Below are positions 8,795-16,936 of a stretch of 64,000 nt of DNA, piece by piece. The DNA comes from Pseudomonas sp. QS1027. GTDB lineage: Bacteria > Pseudomonadota > Gammaproteobacteria > Pseudomonadales > Pseudomonadaceae. A program made the translations under genes and the position numbers. Position 1 is the stretch's first letter. Each line of letters opens with the position of its first letter. The notes under the pieces were generated by a model. It worked only from the letters and a program-made list of their open reading frames with translations. It searched no databases and was not told the origin of the DNA. The DNA lies in NCBI RefSeq assembly GCF_002814235.1, contig NZ_PHSU01000008.1, positions 62,001-126,000 of the forward strand, read 5' to 3'.

Positions 8795-10669
8795 ATGTTC
8801 AACGTCAGACGCAATATAGGGATTTTGTTGTTTCTCTATATTGTTGGTGTCAGTGGTTATATTTACTATCTTCACGCTCAGGCCCAGGCGATTCTGACGC
8901 AGAGTATTAATGATAAACTTCTGCATGCCGCCTTGGGCGCTTCGGCTATTCTCGGTGATCGATACCATGATCATTTGATCGACAAAAACTCAAAGTCGGA
9001 AGCCGAGGATTTAAATACGATTCGCACCCTGTCCCGGTTCAACGAATCCATGGGCACGGCGTTCGTCTATACCGTGGTGAAACGGGGAGGAGAAGCGATC
9101 CTGGTCAGTTCCAGTGCCTCAGCCAAGGAAATCCGGGAGAATAACTTCGTACGCTATTTCGATCCCTACCCCGATGCCAGCCAGGCCTTGCTTGATAGCT
9201 TCGAGCGTACGACACCGAGCTGGATCGACTACACGGACCACTGGGGGGATTTTCGTGCGGTCTTTGTTCCCTTGAAATCCCAGGATGGCACGGCTTATGT
9301 TGCCGGTGCGGAAATTACGCTAGCGGACTATTATGACCAACTTAATCAAGACTCCTTGCACCATATCGTACTGGCTCTTCTGATCTTTCTCGCTTTCAGT
9401 CTCTTGATTGTCATTGACGCCATACGCCTGCGCACTCATCTTCGGCAACTGCAAGTCAACGAGCAGGTGTTGAAACAGGCAAAAAGTGCCGCTGAAGAGG
9501 CGGATCGCATGAAAAGCCAATTTTTGGCCACCATGAGCCATGAAATTCGTACACCGATGTACGGCGTGATCGGTGCGACCGATCTGCTGGCGGCGACGTC
9601 CTTGAGTCCAGAGCAACGTGACCTGCTGACCACTATTCATGCCAGTGGCAAGACGCTGTTATCGCTGATCGACGATATTCTTGATCTTGCCAAGATCGAA
9701 TCGGGAAAACTGGACTTGAGGCCTTGTGTGTTCAAGTTGCGCACCTTGATTGCTTCGAGCGTTGAAATGGTTCGGCAAAATATTCAGGACAAGCCCATTA
9801 CGCTTGAAGTCACTGTGCAGCCGAATGTGCCCTTACTGGTAAAAACCGACGCTGATCGCCTGCGTCAGGTACTGATCAACTTGCTGGGCAATGCGATCAA
9901 ATTCACCGAAGCCGGGGAGGTGTCGCTCACCGTCAGCCTCGGCGACGAAAGCGCTCAATCCCGACTCTGCTTTTCGGTACGCGATACCGGTATAGGGATT
10001 CCGGTGGAGCGGCAAGGCAGTCTGTTCAAGCCCTTTACTCAGTTTGAAGGATCGACCAATCAGCGCTTTACCGGGAGCGGGCTCGGTCTGTCCATCTGCA
10101 AGAATCTGATCGAGGCCCAGGGTGGAGTCTTGTCTTTCAGCAGTGTGTTGGGTGTCGGCTCGACGTTTTCCTTTTCGCTGGCGAACGAACTTTTCTCTGA
10201 TTCGGAAATAGCCCTTGCGGTCGATCGTCCAGCGGTGGTTTTCGATTCGTCGTTTGCCCGACATTACCCGCTGGATATCCTGCTGGTCGAGAACCATCCG
10301 TTGAATCAGAAGGTGGCCATGGCCATGCTGCAGACGTTGGGTTATACGCCTGATCTGGCCTCAGATGGCCTCGAGGCGCTCGAGCGCTGCATGACATCGA
10401 CTCCGGATGTCATCCTGATGGATATCAACATGCCCGGTATGGACGGCCTGGAGGCCATTCGCAGAATACGTGGGCTGCCACTGGGTGACAGGTGTTACAT
10501 CGTGGCTTTTACCGCGAGTGCTTTTTCGAGCGAGATAGAGCGTTTCAGAGGCGCAGGGGCGAATGATATTTTGACCAAGCCGGCGAGCTTCCTGGGCTTT
10601 TGTGAAGTGCTACGCCGTTCGGCGGACTACCGGAAGCAGTTCCAGACCAGCGCTCCGGTAGTCGAATGA
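8795..10669 (+). CDS. Hybrid sensor histidine kinase / response regulator
   Basis: 624 residues. TM1 spans about 8-26, a periplasmic sensing domain runs to about 180, and TM2 (IVLALLIFLAFSLLIVIDAI) follows. Then come a coiled linker, a HisKA dimerisation domain with phospho-acceptor His249 in FLATMSHEIRTPM, an ATPase domain (N box INLLGNAIKF, G boxes DTGIGIP and GSGLGLSI) and a receiver domain from about 490. The receiver acceptor is Asp543 (VILMDINMPGMDG). The acidic pocket pair reads Glu499-Asn500 (LLVENHPLN) where most hybrid kinases have Glu-Asp. There is no HPt domain, so phosphotransfer needs an external partner. The SD GGAGG precedes the ATG. The sensed signal is unknown and no response-regulator gene is adjacent. 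Confidence 0.92.
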   Translation: MFNVRRNIGILLFLYIVGVSGYIYYLHAQAQAILTQSINDKLLHAALGASAILGDRYHDHLIDKNSKSEAEDLNTIRTLSRFNESMGTAFVYTVVKRGGEAILVSSSASAKEIRENNFVRYFDPYPDASQALLDSFERTTPSWIDYTDHWGDFRAVFVPLKSQDGTAYVAGAEITLADYYDQLNQDSLHHIVLALLIFLAFSLLIVIDAIRLRTHLRQLQVNEQVLKQAKSAAEEADRMKSQFLATMSHEIRTPMYGVIGATDLLAATSLSPEQRDLLTTIHASGKTLLSLIDDILDLAKIESGKLDLRPCVFKLRTLIASSVEMVRQNIQDKPITLEVTVQPNVPLLVKTDADRLRQVLINLLGNAIKFTEAGEVSLTVSLGDESAQSRLCFSVRDTGIGIPVERQGSLFKPFTQFEGSTNQRFTGSGLGLSICKNLIEAQGGVLSFSSVLGVGSTFSFSLANELFSDSEIALAVDRPAVVFDSSFARHYPLDILLVENHPLNQKVAMAMLQTLGYTPDLASDGLEALERCMTSTPDVILMDINMPGMDGLEAIRRIRGLPLGDRCYIVAFTASAFSSEIERFRGAGANDILTKPASFLGFCEVLRRSADYRKQFQTSAPVVE

Positions 10670-10690
10670 TCTCTCGTCAGAACGAGATCA
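10667..10690. terminator. Possible weak bidirectional terminator between convergent genes
   Basis: TGATCTC ... GAGATCA arms with an inner CTCGT/ACGAG alternative pairing span the 18-base gap between the kinase stop and the cyclase stop. There is no U-run, so the call is tentative. Confidence 0.3.
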
Positions 10691-11509
10691 GGGCACAAAT
10701 GCCAGTACGGACGCCGGGGAGCCGGAGCCGTCTTTGAGCCTCAGGACACCAATGACCAACGTTGTGCCTTTGGCGGGCAACTGATCCAGGTTGGTCAGGC
10801 ATTCGAGGATGATTCCATTTTTCGCCAAAACCAGGCTGTTGGTGGCAAATACCGTGTCCTGGCCCGGATCGGCTCCGTGGGTGTCGATACCGACCCCGGC
10901 GATCTGACGGTCCTCGACCAGCAGTTTTGCCGTGGCGGCGCCGACTCCGGGGAAGTGCAAAGCGCCTTTGTCATCTTCATTGAAAAAGCGTTTGGAGTCG
11001 TTCCACAGGGCTTGCCACCCGGTATAGAAGATCACCACGGAATCCTGGGCGATGCGACCATGGTCGTGTTCCCAGTTCTTGATGTCCTGAGGACTGATCA
11101 CATAGTCGGGATCGGCCTTTGCTTGCGCCCGGACATCGATTACCACGGCCGGTCGTACCAGTGACTCCGGCTTGTAGGCATCAATCCCGATACCGTCGGG
11201 GTGAAAGCTGTTGGGGGCATTCATATGGGTTGCGCTGTGTTCCCCCATGCTGAAACTGCGCAAGTAGTAACCGTCTTTTTCCTGTGAAGCCACCACGTTG
11301 AAGGTGACGGGAGGATCGTGTGGCCAAAGTGGTATGGACGGCGCAATGACGTGGCTGAGGTCAATGACTTTTTGAAACTGGATACTCTGCATTCCTTTGA
11401 CTCTCTTATCCTCGGCGAAGCTGTAGGTGATACCGGTCGCCAGCCATGCCGTCAGTAATCCGACAGATAACTGCCTGAACCGCGCCCCGTGTTGTTTTGA
11501 TGGTTCCAT
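10688..11509 (-). CDS. Cyclase-family metal hydrolase with signal peptide (copy 1)
   Basis: 273 residues. Residues 1-32 are a signal peptide (basic start, LSVGLLTAWLATGITYSFAE), so this copy should be exported. The rest is a cyclase-family (kynurenine-formamidase-like, PF04199-type) fold: VIDLSHVIAPSIPLWPHDPP at the start and the metal-binding region GEHSATHMNAPNSFH, where the family consensus HxGTHxDxPxH has Ala for Gly and Asn for Asp. FYTGWQALWN and GVGIDTHGADPG are other conserved stretches. The paralogue at 13601-14305 is about 84% identical by my hand count over 234 residues. The substrate is unknown. The gene converges with the kinase gene and lies beside a LysR gene of the same orientation. 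Confidence 0.85.
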   Translation of the reverse strand: MEPSKQHGARFRQLSVGLLTAWLATGITYSFAEDKRVKGMQSIQFQKVIDLSHVIAPSIPLWPHDPPVTFNVVASQEKDGYYLRSFSMGEHSATHMNAPNSFHPDGIGIDAYKPESLVRPAVVIDVRAQAKADPDYVISPQDIKNWEHDHGRIAQDSVVIFYTGWQALWNDSKRFFNEDDKGALHFPGVGAATAKLLVEDRQIAGVGIDTHGADPGQDTVFATNSLVLAKNGIILECLTNLDQLPAKGTTLVIGVLRLKDGSGSPASVLAFVP

Positions 11510-11577
11510 GACGTTACCTACTCCTTTGGCAGACCAGAGGGCCCTTGCCCATGGTTCCGGCGGAGTCTATCCATTCT

Positions 11578-12510
11578 CTACGCCATGACGCCAAACAGAT
11601 TCGAGGGGTTAGAGGGGGGGACAAGGCGAGTATGGGCCAGCAAACACTCCACCAGCGCGTCGAAGGTTGCCTTGCAACGGGGGCTGGTGCGCAGGTCCTC
11701 GTGCATGGTCACCCAGGTTTCCAGTTGGAACCTGAACTGCTCCGGCAGCAGCCGCACCAGTGTCGGTGTACGCATCGCCAGGGCGGTTTGACAGATGCCG
11801 ATGCCGCAGCCGGCGCGGATCATCGCCAACTGCGCCAGGGTACTGTCGGTGCGCAGCGTGAAGGCCTCGCGACTCCAGCCGGGCACTTGCTTGCTGGCGG
11901 CGCGGATAAAGGGGGTGGTGATATCGAAGCCGATCAGCGCATGCTGGGACAGATCGGCCATTGCACTGGGCGTGCCCTGTCGTTGCAAATAGTCCGCGTG
12001 TGCGTAAAGCCCCAGTTCCACCTGGCCGACACGTCGGGCGATCAACTGATCCTGTTTCGGCGCGGTCATGCGCACCGCAATATCGGCCTCCCGTTGCAGC
12101 AGGTCATGCACCTTGTCGGTGGCCAGCAGCTCGATTTTGAGTTGCGGATGGTCCTGGCTCAGCAGTGCCAACGTCGGCGGTAGCACTTCGATGGCAATGA
12201 TTTCGCTGGCGGAGATCCGCACCGTGCCGTTCACCGTCTGACCCTGGCCGGTGGCGGCACGCTCCAGCGCGGCGGCGGTGTGCTGCATGGCTTCGGCATA
12301 GCCGCGCAGCGCCAGGGCGGTCTCGGTGGGCAGCAAGCCGGTCTGCGAACGGGTGAACAGCGGTTGCTTGAACGACGCCTCCAGCGCGGCGATATGCCGG
12401 CCCACGGTGGGCTGGGCAATGCCCAGCGCCCGTGCGGCGCCCGAGAGCGAGCCTTCCGTCAGTACGGCAAGCAAGGTTCGGTACAGTTCCCAACTCATGA
12501 TCTGGTCCAT
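11578..12510 (-). CDS. LysR-family transcriptional regulator
   Basis: 310 residues. The N-terminal HTH is YRTLLAVLTEGSLSGAARAL followed by GIAQPTVGRHIAALEASFKQ, with TRSQTGLLPTETA completing the wing; the effector domain follows from about residue 95. An alternative start at 12498 (MSWELYRTL) fits the domain equally well. It is divergent from the SDR-type gene at 12606 across 95 bases, so that gene is its likely target. The two flanking cyclase genes may also be in its regulon. The inducer is unknown. Confidence 0.92.
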   Translation of the reverse strand: MDQIMSWELYRTLLAVLTEGSLSGAARALGIAQPTVGRHIAALEASFKQPLFTRSQTGLLPTETALALRGYAEAMQHTAAALERAATGQGQTVNGTVRISASEIIAIEVLPPTLALLSQDHPQLKIELLATDKVHDLLQREADIAVRMTAPKQDQLIARRVGQVELGLYAHADYLQRQGTPSAMADLSQHALIGFDITTPFIRAASKQVPGWSREAFTLRTDSTLAQLAMIRAGCGIGICQTALAMRTPTLVRLLPEQFRFQLETWVTMHEDLRTSPRCKATFDALVECLLAHTRLVPPSNPSNLFGVMA

Positions 12511-12605
12511 GCATAAATGTATGGCGGATAGCTCGTGCCAGGCAATTTATTTCCTGGAGGGGCAGGGCCAGACTCTGCTCATCGTTACCTTCCTGGAGAA
12601 TTGAC

Positions 12606-13571
12606 ATGGCAGTGCAGAGCAACAAGGTTTTGGTCCTGGGCGCCGGCGGCGGCATTGGCGGCGAAGTGGCGCGGCAACTGCGCGACGGCGGCTGGCAGGT
12701 GCAGGCGCTCAAACGAGGTTTGGCGACGGCGGCAGAACAGCGCGACGGCATTCAATGGTTGCGCGGCGATGCCCTCAACCGTGACGACGTGGTGCGGGCG
12801 GCGCAGGGTTGCAGCGTGATCGTGCATGCGGTCAACCCGCCGGGCTATCGGCATTGGGCCGAGCAGGTGCTGCCGATGATCGACAATACGATTGCGGCGG
12901 CGCGTATTGCCGGCGCGACCATTGTGTTGCCGGGCACGGTCTACAACTACGGCCCGGATGCCTTTGCCGAATTGAATGAACAGGCGGTGCAACGTCCGTT
13001 GACGCGCAAGGGGCGTATTCGCGTCGAGCTTGAGCAACGCTTGCAGGATGCGACGCGAGACGGGGTGCGGGCGATTGTCGTGCGGTCGGGCGACTTCTTC
13101 GGCCCGCAGGCTGGTAACAGTTGGTTTTCCCAGGGGATGATCAAGCCCGGGCAGGCGGTGAAAGTGATCAATCTGCCAAGCGATCCGGGCGTCGGTCATC
13201 AGTGGGCCTATCTGCCGGACGTGGCGCGGACCATGGTCGAACTGGTGGCGCGTCGAGGGGCCTTGCCTCCCTTCGCGACCTTTCATATGGAGGGCTACTG
13301 GGACGCCGACGGCACCCAGATAGCAGCCGCTATCAGCCGCGTGGTCGAGCGCGCGGGTGGCCAGACCAGGCTGCGGCGCTTTCCCTGGTGGCTGGTAGGA
13401 CTGGCCTCGCCGTTGGTGACCACCTTTCGGGAAATGCTGGAGATGCGTTACCTGTGGCGTACGCCGGTGCGGATGAATAATGCCTATCTGTTGAGCGTGC
13501 TGGGGGCCGAGCCGCATACACCGCTGGATCAGGCGGTGGAAGTAACACTGAAGGGCGTGGGCTGTTTGTAG
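12606..13571 (+). CDS. NAD(P)-dependent epimerase/dehydratase-family protein
   Basis: 321 residues. The N-terminal Rossmann motif KVLVLGAGGGIGGEVARQL (GxGGxIG) is typical of extended/atypical SDR proteins. VNPPGYRHWAEQVLPMIDNT and VLPGTVYNYGP occupy the positions of the active-site region, where Tyr of VYNYGPD may be the catalytic residue but the usual YxxxK pair is not evident. The SD is good (CCTGGAGAA, 5 bases before ATG). It is divergent from a LysR regulator and between two cyclase-family paralogues, which suggests a small catabolic or detoxifying unit. No substrate can be named. Confidence 0.82.
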   Translation: MAVQSNKVLVLGAGGGIGGEVARQLRDGGWQVQALKRGLATAAEQRDGIQWLRGDALNRDDVVRAAQGCSVIVHAVNPPGYRHWAEQVLPMIDNTIAAARIAGATIVLPGTVYNYGPDAFAELNEQAVQRPLTRKGRIRVELEQRLQDATRDGVRAIVVRSGDFFGPQAGNSWFSQGMIKPGQAVKVINLPSDPGVGHQWAYLPDVARTMVELVARRGALPPFATFHMEGYWDADGTQIAAAISRVVERAGGQTRLRRFPWWLVGLASPLVTTFREMLEMRYLWRTPVRMNNAYLLSVLGAEPHTPLDQAVEVTLKGVGCL

Positions 13572-13600
13572 GGGGATCAGGCGCTCGAACCCTGACAAGA

Positions 13601-14305
13601 TCAGGGCACAAAGGCCAGCACGGAGGCGGGGGAGCCGGATCCGTCCTTGAGTTTCAGGATCCCGATGACCAGCGTTGTGCCGTTGGCGGGCAATTGATCC
13701 AGATGAGTCAGGCACTCGAGGATGATTCCATTTTTCGCCAGGACCAGGCAGTTGGTGGCAAATGCCGTGCTCTGACCAGGGTCGACCCCGTGGGTATCGA
13801 TCCCGACCCCGGCGACCTCACGCTCTTCGACCAGCAGTCTTGCCGCATCGGCGCCGACCCCGGGGAAGTGCAGGCCGCCTTGGTCATCCTCATTGAAAAA
13901 ACGCTTGGGGTCGCTCCACAGCGCTTGCCAACCGGTATGGAAGAGCGCGACGGAACCCTGGGGGATGCAACCATGGGCCTGCTCCCAGCGCTCGATATCC
14001 TGAGGACTGATCACGTAGTCGGGATCGGCCTGTGCCTGCGCCCGTACAACGATCACCACGGCCGGGCGCACCAGCGACTCCGGGGTGTAGGCATCGATCC
14101 CGATGCCATCGGGGTGAAAACTGTTGGGCGCATTCATATGGGTGGCGCTGTGTTCGCCCATGCTGAAACTGCGCAGGTAGTAACCGTCCCGTGCCTGTGA
14201 GGCCACCCCGCTGAACGCGACGGGAGGGTCATGGGGCCAAAGGGGGATGGACGGCGTAATGACGTGGCTCAGATCGATGACTTTTTGAAACTGGATGTTC
14301 TGCAT
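13601..14305 (-). CDS. Cyclase-family metal hydrolase, cytosolic paralogue (copy 2)
   Basis: 234 residues, lacking the N-terminal signal peptide of the copy at 10688-11509 but otherwise about 84% identical to it, including GEHSATHMNAPNSFH and GIILECLTHLDQLPANGTTL. It begins at MQNIQFQKVIDLSHVI, the position where the exported copy has MQSIQFQKVIDL after its signal. The pair therefore looks like a duplication followed by loss or gain of an export signal. The catalytic reaction is probably hydrolysis of an amide or ester by a metal-activated water, as in kynurenine formamidase, but the substrate is not known. It converges with the SDR-type gene at 12606. Confidence 0.85.
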   Translation of the reverse strand: MQNIQFQKVIDLSHVITPSIPLWPHDPPVAFSGVASQARDGYYLRSFSMGEHSATHMNAPNSFHPDGIGIDAYTPESLVRPAVVIVVRAQAQADPDYVISPQDIERWEQAHGCIPQGSVALFHTGWQALWSDPKRFFNEDDQGGLHFPGVGADAARLLVEEREVAGVGIDTHGVDPGQSTAFATNCLVLAKNGIILECLTHLDQLPANGTTLVIGILKLKDGSGSPASVLAFVP

Positions 14306-14489
14306 TCCTTTGACTCCCGGGTCCTTGGCGAAAGGGTGGAGGATAGCGGTCTATTTCTGCCCGTACTGCCGTCGTGGCGGCACATTTTCCGGGTGCGATG
14401 AATGGAACCGGCATCACAGCGCTGACAATTTTTCGCCCGGAATCTGCTGTTCACGAGCAATAAAAATTTACTCCCGACGAAAGAAATGC

Positions 14490-14511
14490 GAAAAGGCTTT
14501 TCAGCCTTTTC
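14490..14511. repeat. Short perfect hairpin just upstream of the 14533 gene
   Basis: GAAAAGGCT and AGCCTTTTC arms around TTTC. It ends 21 bases before the ATG at 14533. It could be a 5' UTR hairpin or a terminator-like element without a U-tail; nothing decides between these. Confidence 0.4.
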
Positions 14512-14532
14512 CATGGATTCGGATCCCCCCTC

Positions 14533-16023
14533 ATGTCTCGATCAAAGTTGTTCTCCAAACTGTTTGTCGCACTGTTGGTCGGCGCCGGGCTTTGGTACAT
14601 GTGGATGATTGCCAGCGCCAAGCTGGAGTGGGGCGGAAGCAGCCCGGACAAGCAGCAGATCGGTGCCGTGCAGGACACCCGGCAGCGCGCGATGACCCAA
14701 TACTGCACCGGTGTGGTGGTAACCCCACAGGGCACCTGGCTGGTGGGGCGCCTGGACGGGGATACCCAGCAGCTGCAAACTTCTGCCGACGTGGTGGACC
14801 TGGATGCCGTAGTCAATGGCAAGCCGATTGAGGGCAAGGATCAGGCGCCGGAAGACTCGGCGGCCTTTTCCAGCTATCTCGCCCACAACGACAAGGAAAC
14901 CTCCTTCATTTCCCGTCTTGACGCTCAGGGGCAATTTCAACTGGTGGCCCATGTTGGCGACGCCGCCTGCCTGGTGGCCAGTCCGGATGGGGCCAGTGTT
15001 TTCCTGCTGACAGGGCTTAACCGACCCGAAGCCGCTACCGCGAGCAGCGATGACATCAACCAGACCGTGGTCTTTCGCAGCGACGACCAGGGCAAGCACT
15101 GGAGCTGGTTGGCCAAAGGTCTGTTTCCCAAGGCCAACCAACTGGCCTGGAACCTGAAACTCTACTTTCATGGCCAGGATGACCTCTGGGCCTGGAGTAC
15201 CCCGAGCGGCACCGACAACGAGAGCGGCGAAGACACGCCGGGCGCCATCGCCACCGGGGTGTTCTACTCCGCTGATCGCGGCGCGAGCAGTACCCCGCTA
15301 TTCGCTGCCGAGTCGCTGCTGGTGCCTGCCGAGTATGCCCGGGGCAAGCGGCCTGAGATTGTTGAATGGCGCACGGACCTGGGCACTTATGGGGAAGTCC
15401 AGACCCATGTCGTCCAACTGGATGCCCAGCGCGCGTTTATCTGGGTGTCCCAACGCTTCTGGGGAAGCAATCCGGACAGCGAAAGCGGCAGCCTGGCGAT
15501 CAACGTCACGACACGAGCGCAGCTACAGCGCAAGGCGGGGCAGTGGCAGGTCGGGAGCGTGCAGCGCGAGGACGGCCTGTTTATCGATGAGCTGGTGGCG
15601 AACGACGCCGGGCGCGTGATGGGCCTGATCGATCAGGGCGAGCACGGCGAAGATGTGGTCGCCGAACTGGATACCGCCAAGCTGACCTGGAAGCCCGTGG
15701 GCGAATTGCCCAGCGTGTTTTCGCCGTTGGCGTCGGACAGCCAGTTGCGCGGGGGGAATTTCTGGATGGGGCAGAACAGCCTGCTGATCAACACCACGAG
15801 CGAACACCGGCCGCCGCGTTGGCTGTACTGGTGGTCGGATGCACGCATCTCCGCCGACGGCGTGTTCTACTCCAAGGACTGGGGGCATTCCTGGCAACGG
15901 CTGGCGGTCGACGGTTACCTGGGGATCCTCGGCTTTCAAGGTGCGCAGGACCGGGTGATCTGGGCCAAGGGCAACTGGTACAACAGCAACGATGCTGGGG
16001 TTTATTCCTATGGTTTGCGGTGA
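14533..16023 (+). CDS. Membrane-anchored BNR/Asp-box-like protein, function unknown
   Basis: 496 residues. A single N-terminal membrane segment (residues 6-26, LFSKLFVALLVGAGLWYMWM) anchors a large, probably periplasmic domain. Several segments have the S-x-D-x-G-x-x-W pattern of BNR/Asp-box beta-propeller repeats: FRSDDQGKHWSWL, FYSADRGASS and YSKDWGHSWQRL. These repeats occur in sialidases and many non-enzymatic propellers and do not by themselves show activity. No sialidase RIP motif or catalytic triad was recognised. The gene stands alone. Confidence 0.65.
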   Translation: MSRSKLFSKLFVALLVGAGLWYMWMIASAKLEWGGSSPDKQQIGAVQDTRQRAMTQYCTGVVVTPQGTWLVGRLDGDTQQLQTSADVVDLDAVVNGKPIEGKDQAPEDSAAFSSYLAHNDKETSFISRLDAQGQFQLVAHVGDAACLVASPDGASVFLLTGLNRPEAATASSDDINQTVVFRSDDQGKHWSWLAKGLFPKANQLAWNLKLYFHGQDDLWAWSTPSGTDNESGEDTPGAIATGVFYSADRGASSTPLFAAESLLVPAEYARGKRPEIVEWRTDLGTYGEVQTHVVQLDAQRAFIWVSQRFWGSNPDSESGSLAINVTTRAQLQRKAGQWQVGSVQREDGLFIDELVANDAGRVMGLIDQGEHGEDVVAELDTAKLTWKPVGELPSVFSPLASDSQLRGGNFWMGQNSLLINTTSEHRPPRWLYWWSDARISADGVFYSKDWGHSWQRLAVDGYLGILGFQGAQDRVIWAKGNWYNSNDAGVYSYGLR

Positions 16024-16079
16024 GGGCTGGATCGTCTTGTGCTTGTCTTGCAAGACGGCTCGCTTTCCATTGAGTGAAA

Positions 16080-16224
16080 TTTCCTAGAAACTTCTACCCT
16101 GTTGCTCCTGGCAGAACCGGTGGCTAGTCTGCATCTTGTCACCGCAAAAAACGGTGATACGGACGTGCAAGTCCGGAATTCTGTTATGACGCACAACGCC
16201 CTTGTCATGCCTGGGCGTTTTTGC
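16080..16224 (+). promoter_or_regulatory. Upstream leader with three hairpins ending in an intrinsic terminator (candidate attenuator or sRNA)
   Basis: Three consecutive stems lie between the BNR gene and DUF6124: TCACCG/CGGTGA (16139-16144 with 16152-16157), GGAC/GTCC (16161-16164 with 16171-16174), and AACGCCC/GGGCGTT (16195-16201 with 16213-16219). The last is followed directly by TTTT, a standard intrinsic terminator. No ORF of note is present. The layout fits a transcribed leader with a premature terminator ahead of DUF6124, or a small independent RNA. Promoter elements are not clear; TAGTCT near 16124 is a possible -10. Confidence 0.5.
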
Positions 16225-16250
16225 AGTCCGCCTGTTTTATGGTGGCTGTG

Positions 16251-16379
16251 CGTGGGAGACCTTCGGGTCTGCCGGGTGTCCTAACAGACCTGGTCTTGCA
16301 CACCTGCGTACAGCTGCCACCCTCATTCGTGTGCAAGCGAGAAGGTGTCGGCTCCTTATCTCTGTTAGGAGTTTCAGAC
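16251..16379 (+). promoter_or_regulatory. Structured 5' leader of DUF6124 with SD-sequestering pairing
   Basis: Hairpin AGACC-TTCG-GGTCT (16257-16270, a stable C(UUCG)G loop). Next, CCTAACAGA (16280-16288) is exactly complementary to TCTGTTAGG (16361-16369), which contains part of the AGGAG ribosome-binding site (16367-16371). Nested inside is CTTGCACAC (16295-16303) paired with GTGTGCAAG (16329-16337). A second AGACC at 16286-16290 overlaps the anti-SD arm and could compete for GGTCT at 16266-16270. This is the geometry of a translational on/off switch. Not folded computationally. Confidence 0.55.
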
Positions 16380-16727
16380 ATGTTCAAGATCACGCCCAAT
16401 CCCCCTGTATCACTTCGCGTCGAAAGCATCGATCCGCACATCGTCGACCGTGCATTGGCTTATTACAATTTGCCGCAAGGCACGAGTCCGAAGCGATGCG
16501 GTGCCAATTCAACCCGCAAGATCAACGCCGAACCTGAAAGTCGTGAAGAAATCCTGGTCGACGCCAGTTCGATTCTGGAGTCAGCGGCGGCCACCGCCTA
16601 CGAACACGCCGACAACCTCACAGGCCCTGATCGCAAGGTGGCAATGGGCGTGGTGCGTCTGATCGAACTGGCGCAGGGGCGGGTGGATTCGGTGTTGGAG
16701 GATGAGTTCACCAGCGGCGCGCGCTGA
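16380..16727 (+). CDS. DUF6124 family small protein
   Basis: 115 residues from the ATG at 16380, chosen because AGGAG lies 8 bases upstream and the protein then starts MFKITPNPP, the usual beginning of this Pseudomonas family. The C-terminal half is helical: ILVDASSILESAAATAYEHA, then a KVAMGVVRLIELAQG helix. No signal peptide, membrane segment or catalytic motif is visible. Function is unknown. It is preceded by an unusually long and structured leader and is followed by a REP pair. It is probably monocistronic. Confidence 0.8.
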   Translation: MFKITPNPPVSLRVESIDPHIVDRALAYYNLPQGTSPKRCGANSTRKINAEPESREEILVDASSILESAAATAYEHADNLTGPDRKVAMGVVRLIELAQGRVDSVLEDEFTSGAR

Positions 16728-16778
16728 TCGCAGACAAGGGCAGGTGCTGTCCAAAGCGATCTCAGATCTGGCGCAGAT

Positions 16779-16914
16779 TTGTGGCGAGCGGGCTTGCCCG
16801 CGCTGGGGCGCGAAGCGGCCCTAAAAACCGGTAATCGCGGTGTATCAGGCAAATCGCGACGGCAGGTTTTACGACTGCTTCGCAGCCGAGCGCGGGCAAG
16901 CCCGCTCGCCACAA
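16779..16914. repeat. REP pair (inverted)
   Basis: GTGGCGAGCGGGCTTGCCCG at 16781-16800 and its reverse complement at about 16893-16912, separated by a spacer of about 90 bases. This is a typical Pseudomonas REP doublet in an intergenic site between a plus-strand and a minus-strand gene. Confidence 0.9.
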
Positions 16915-16936
16915 TATCGCGCTCGGATATGGCGAC

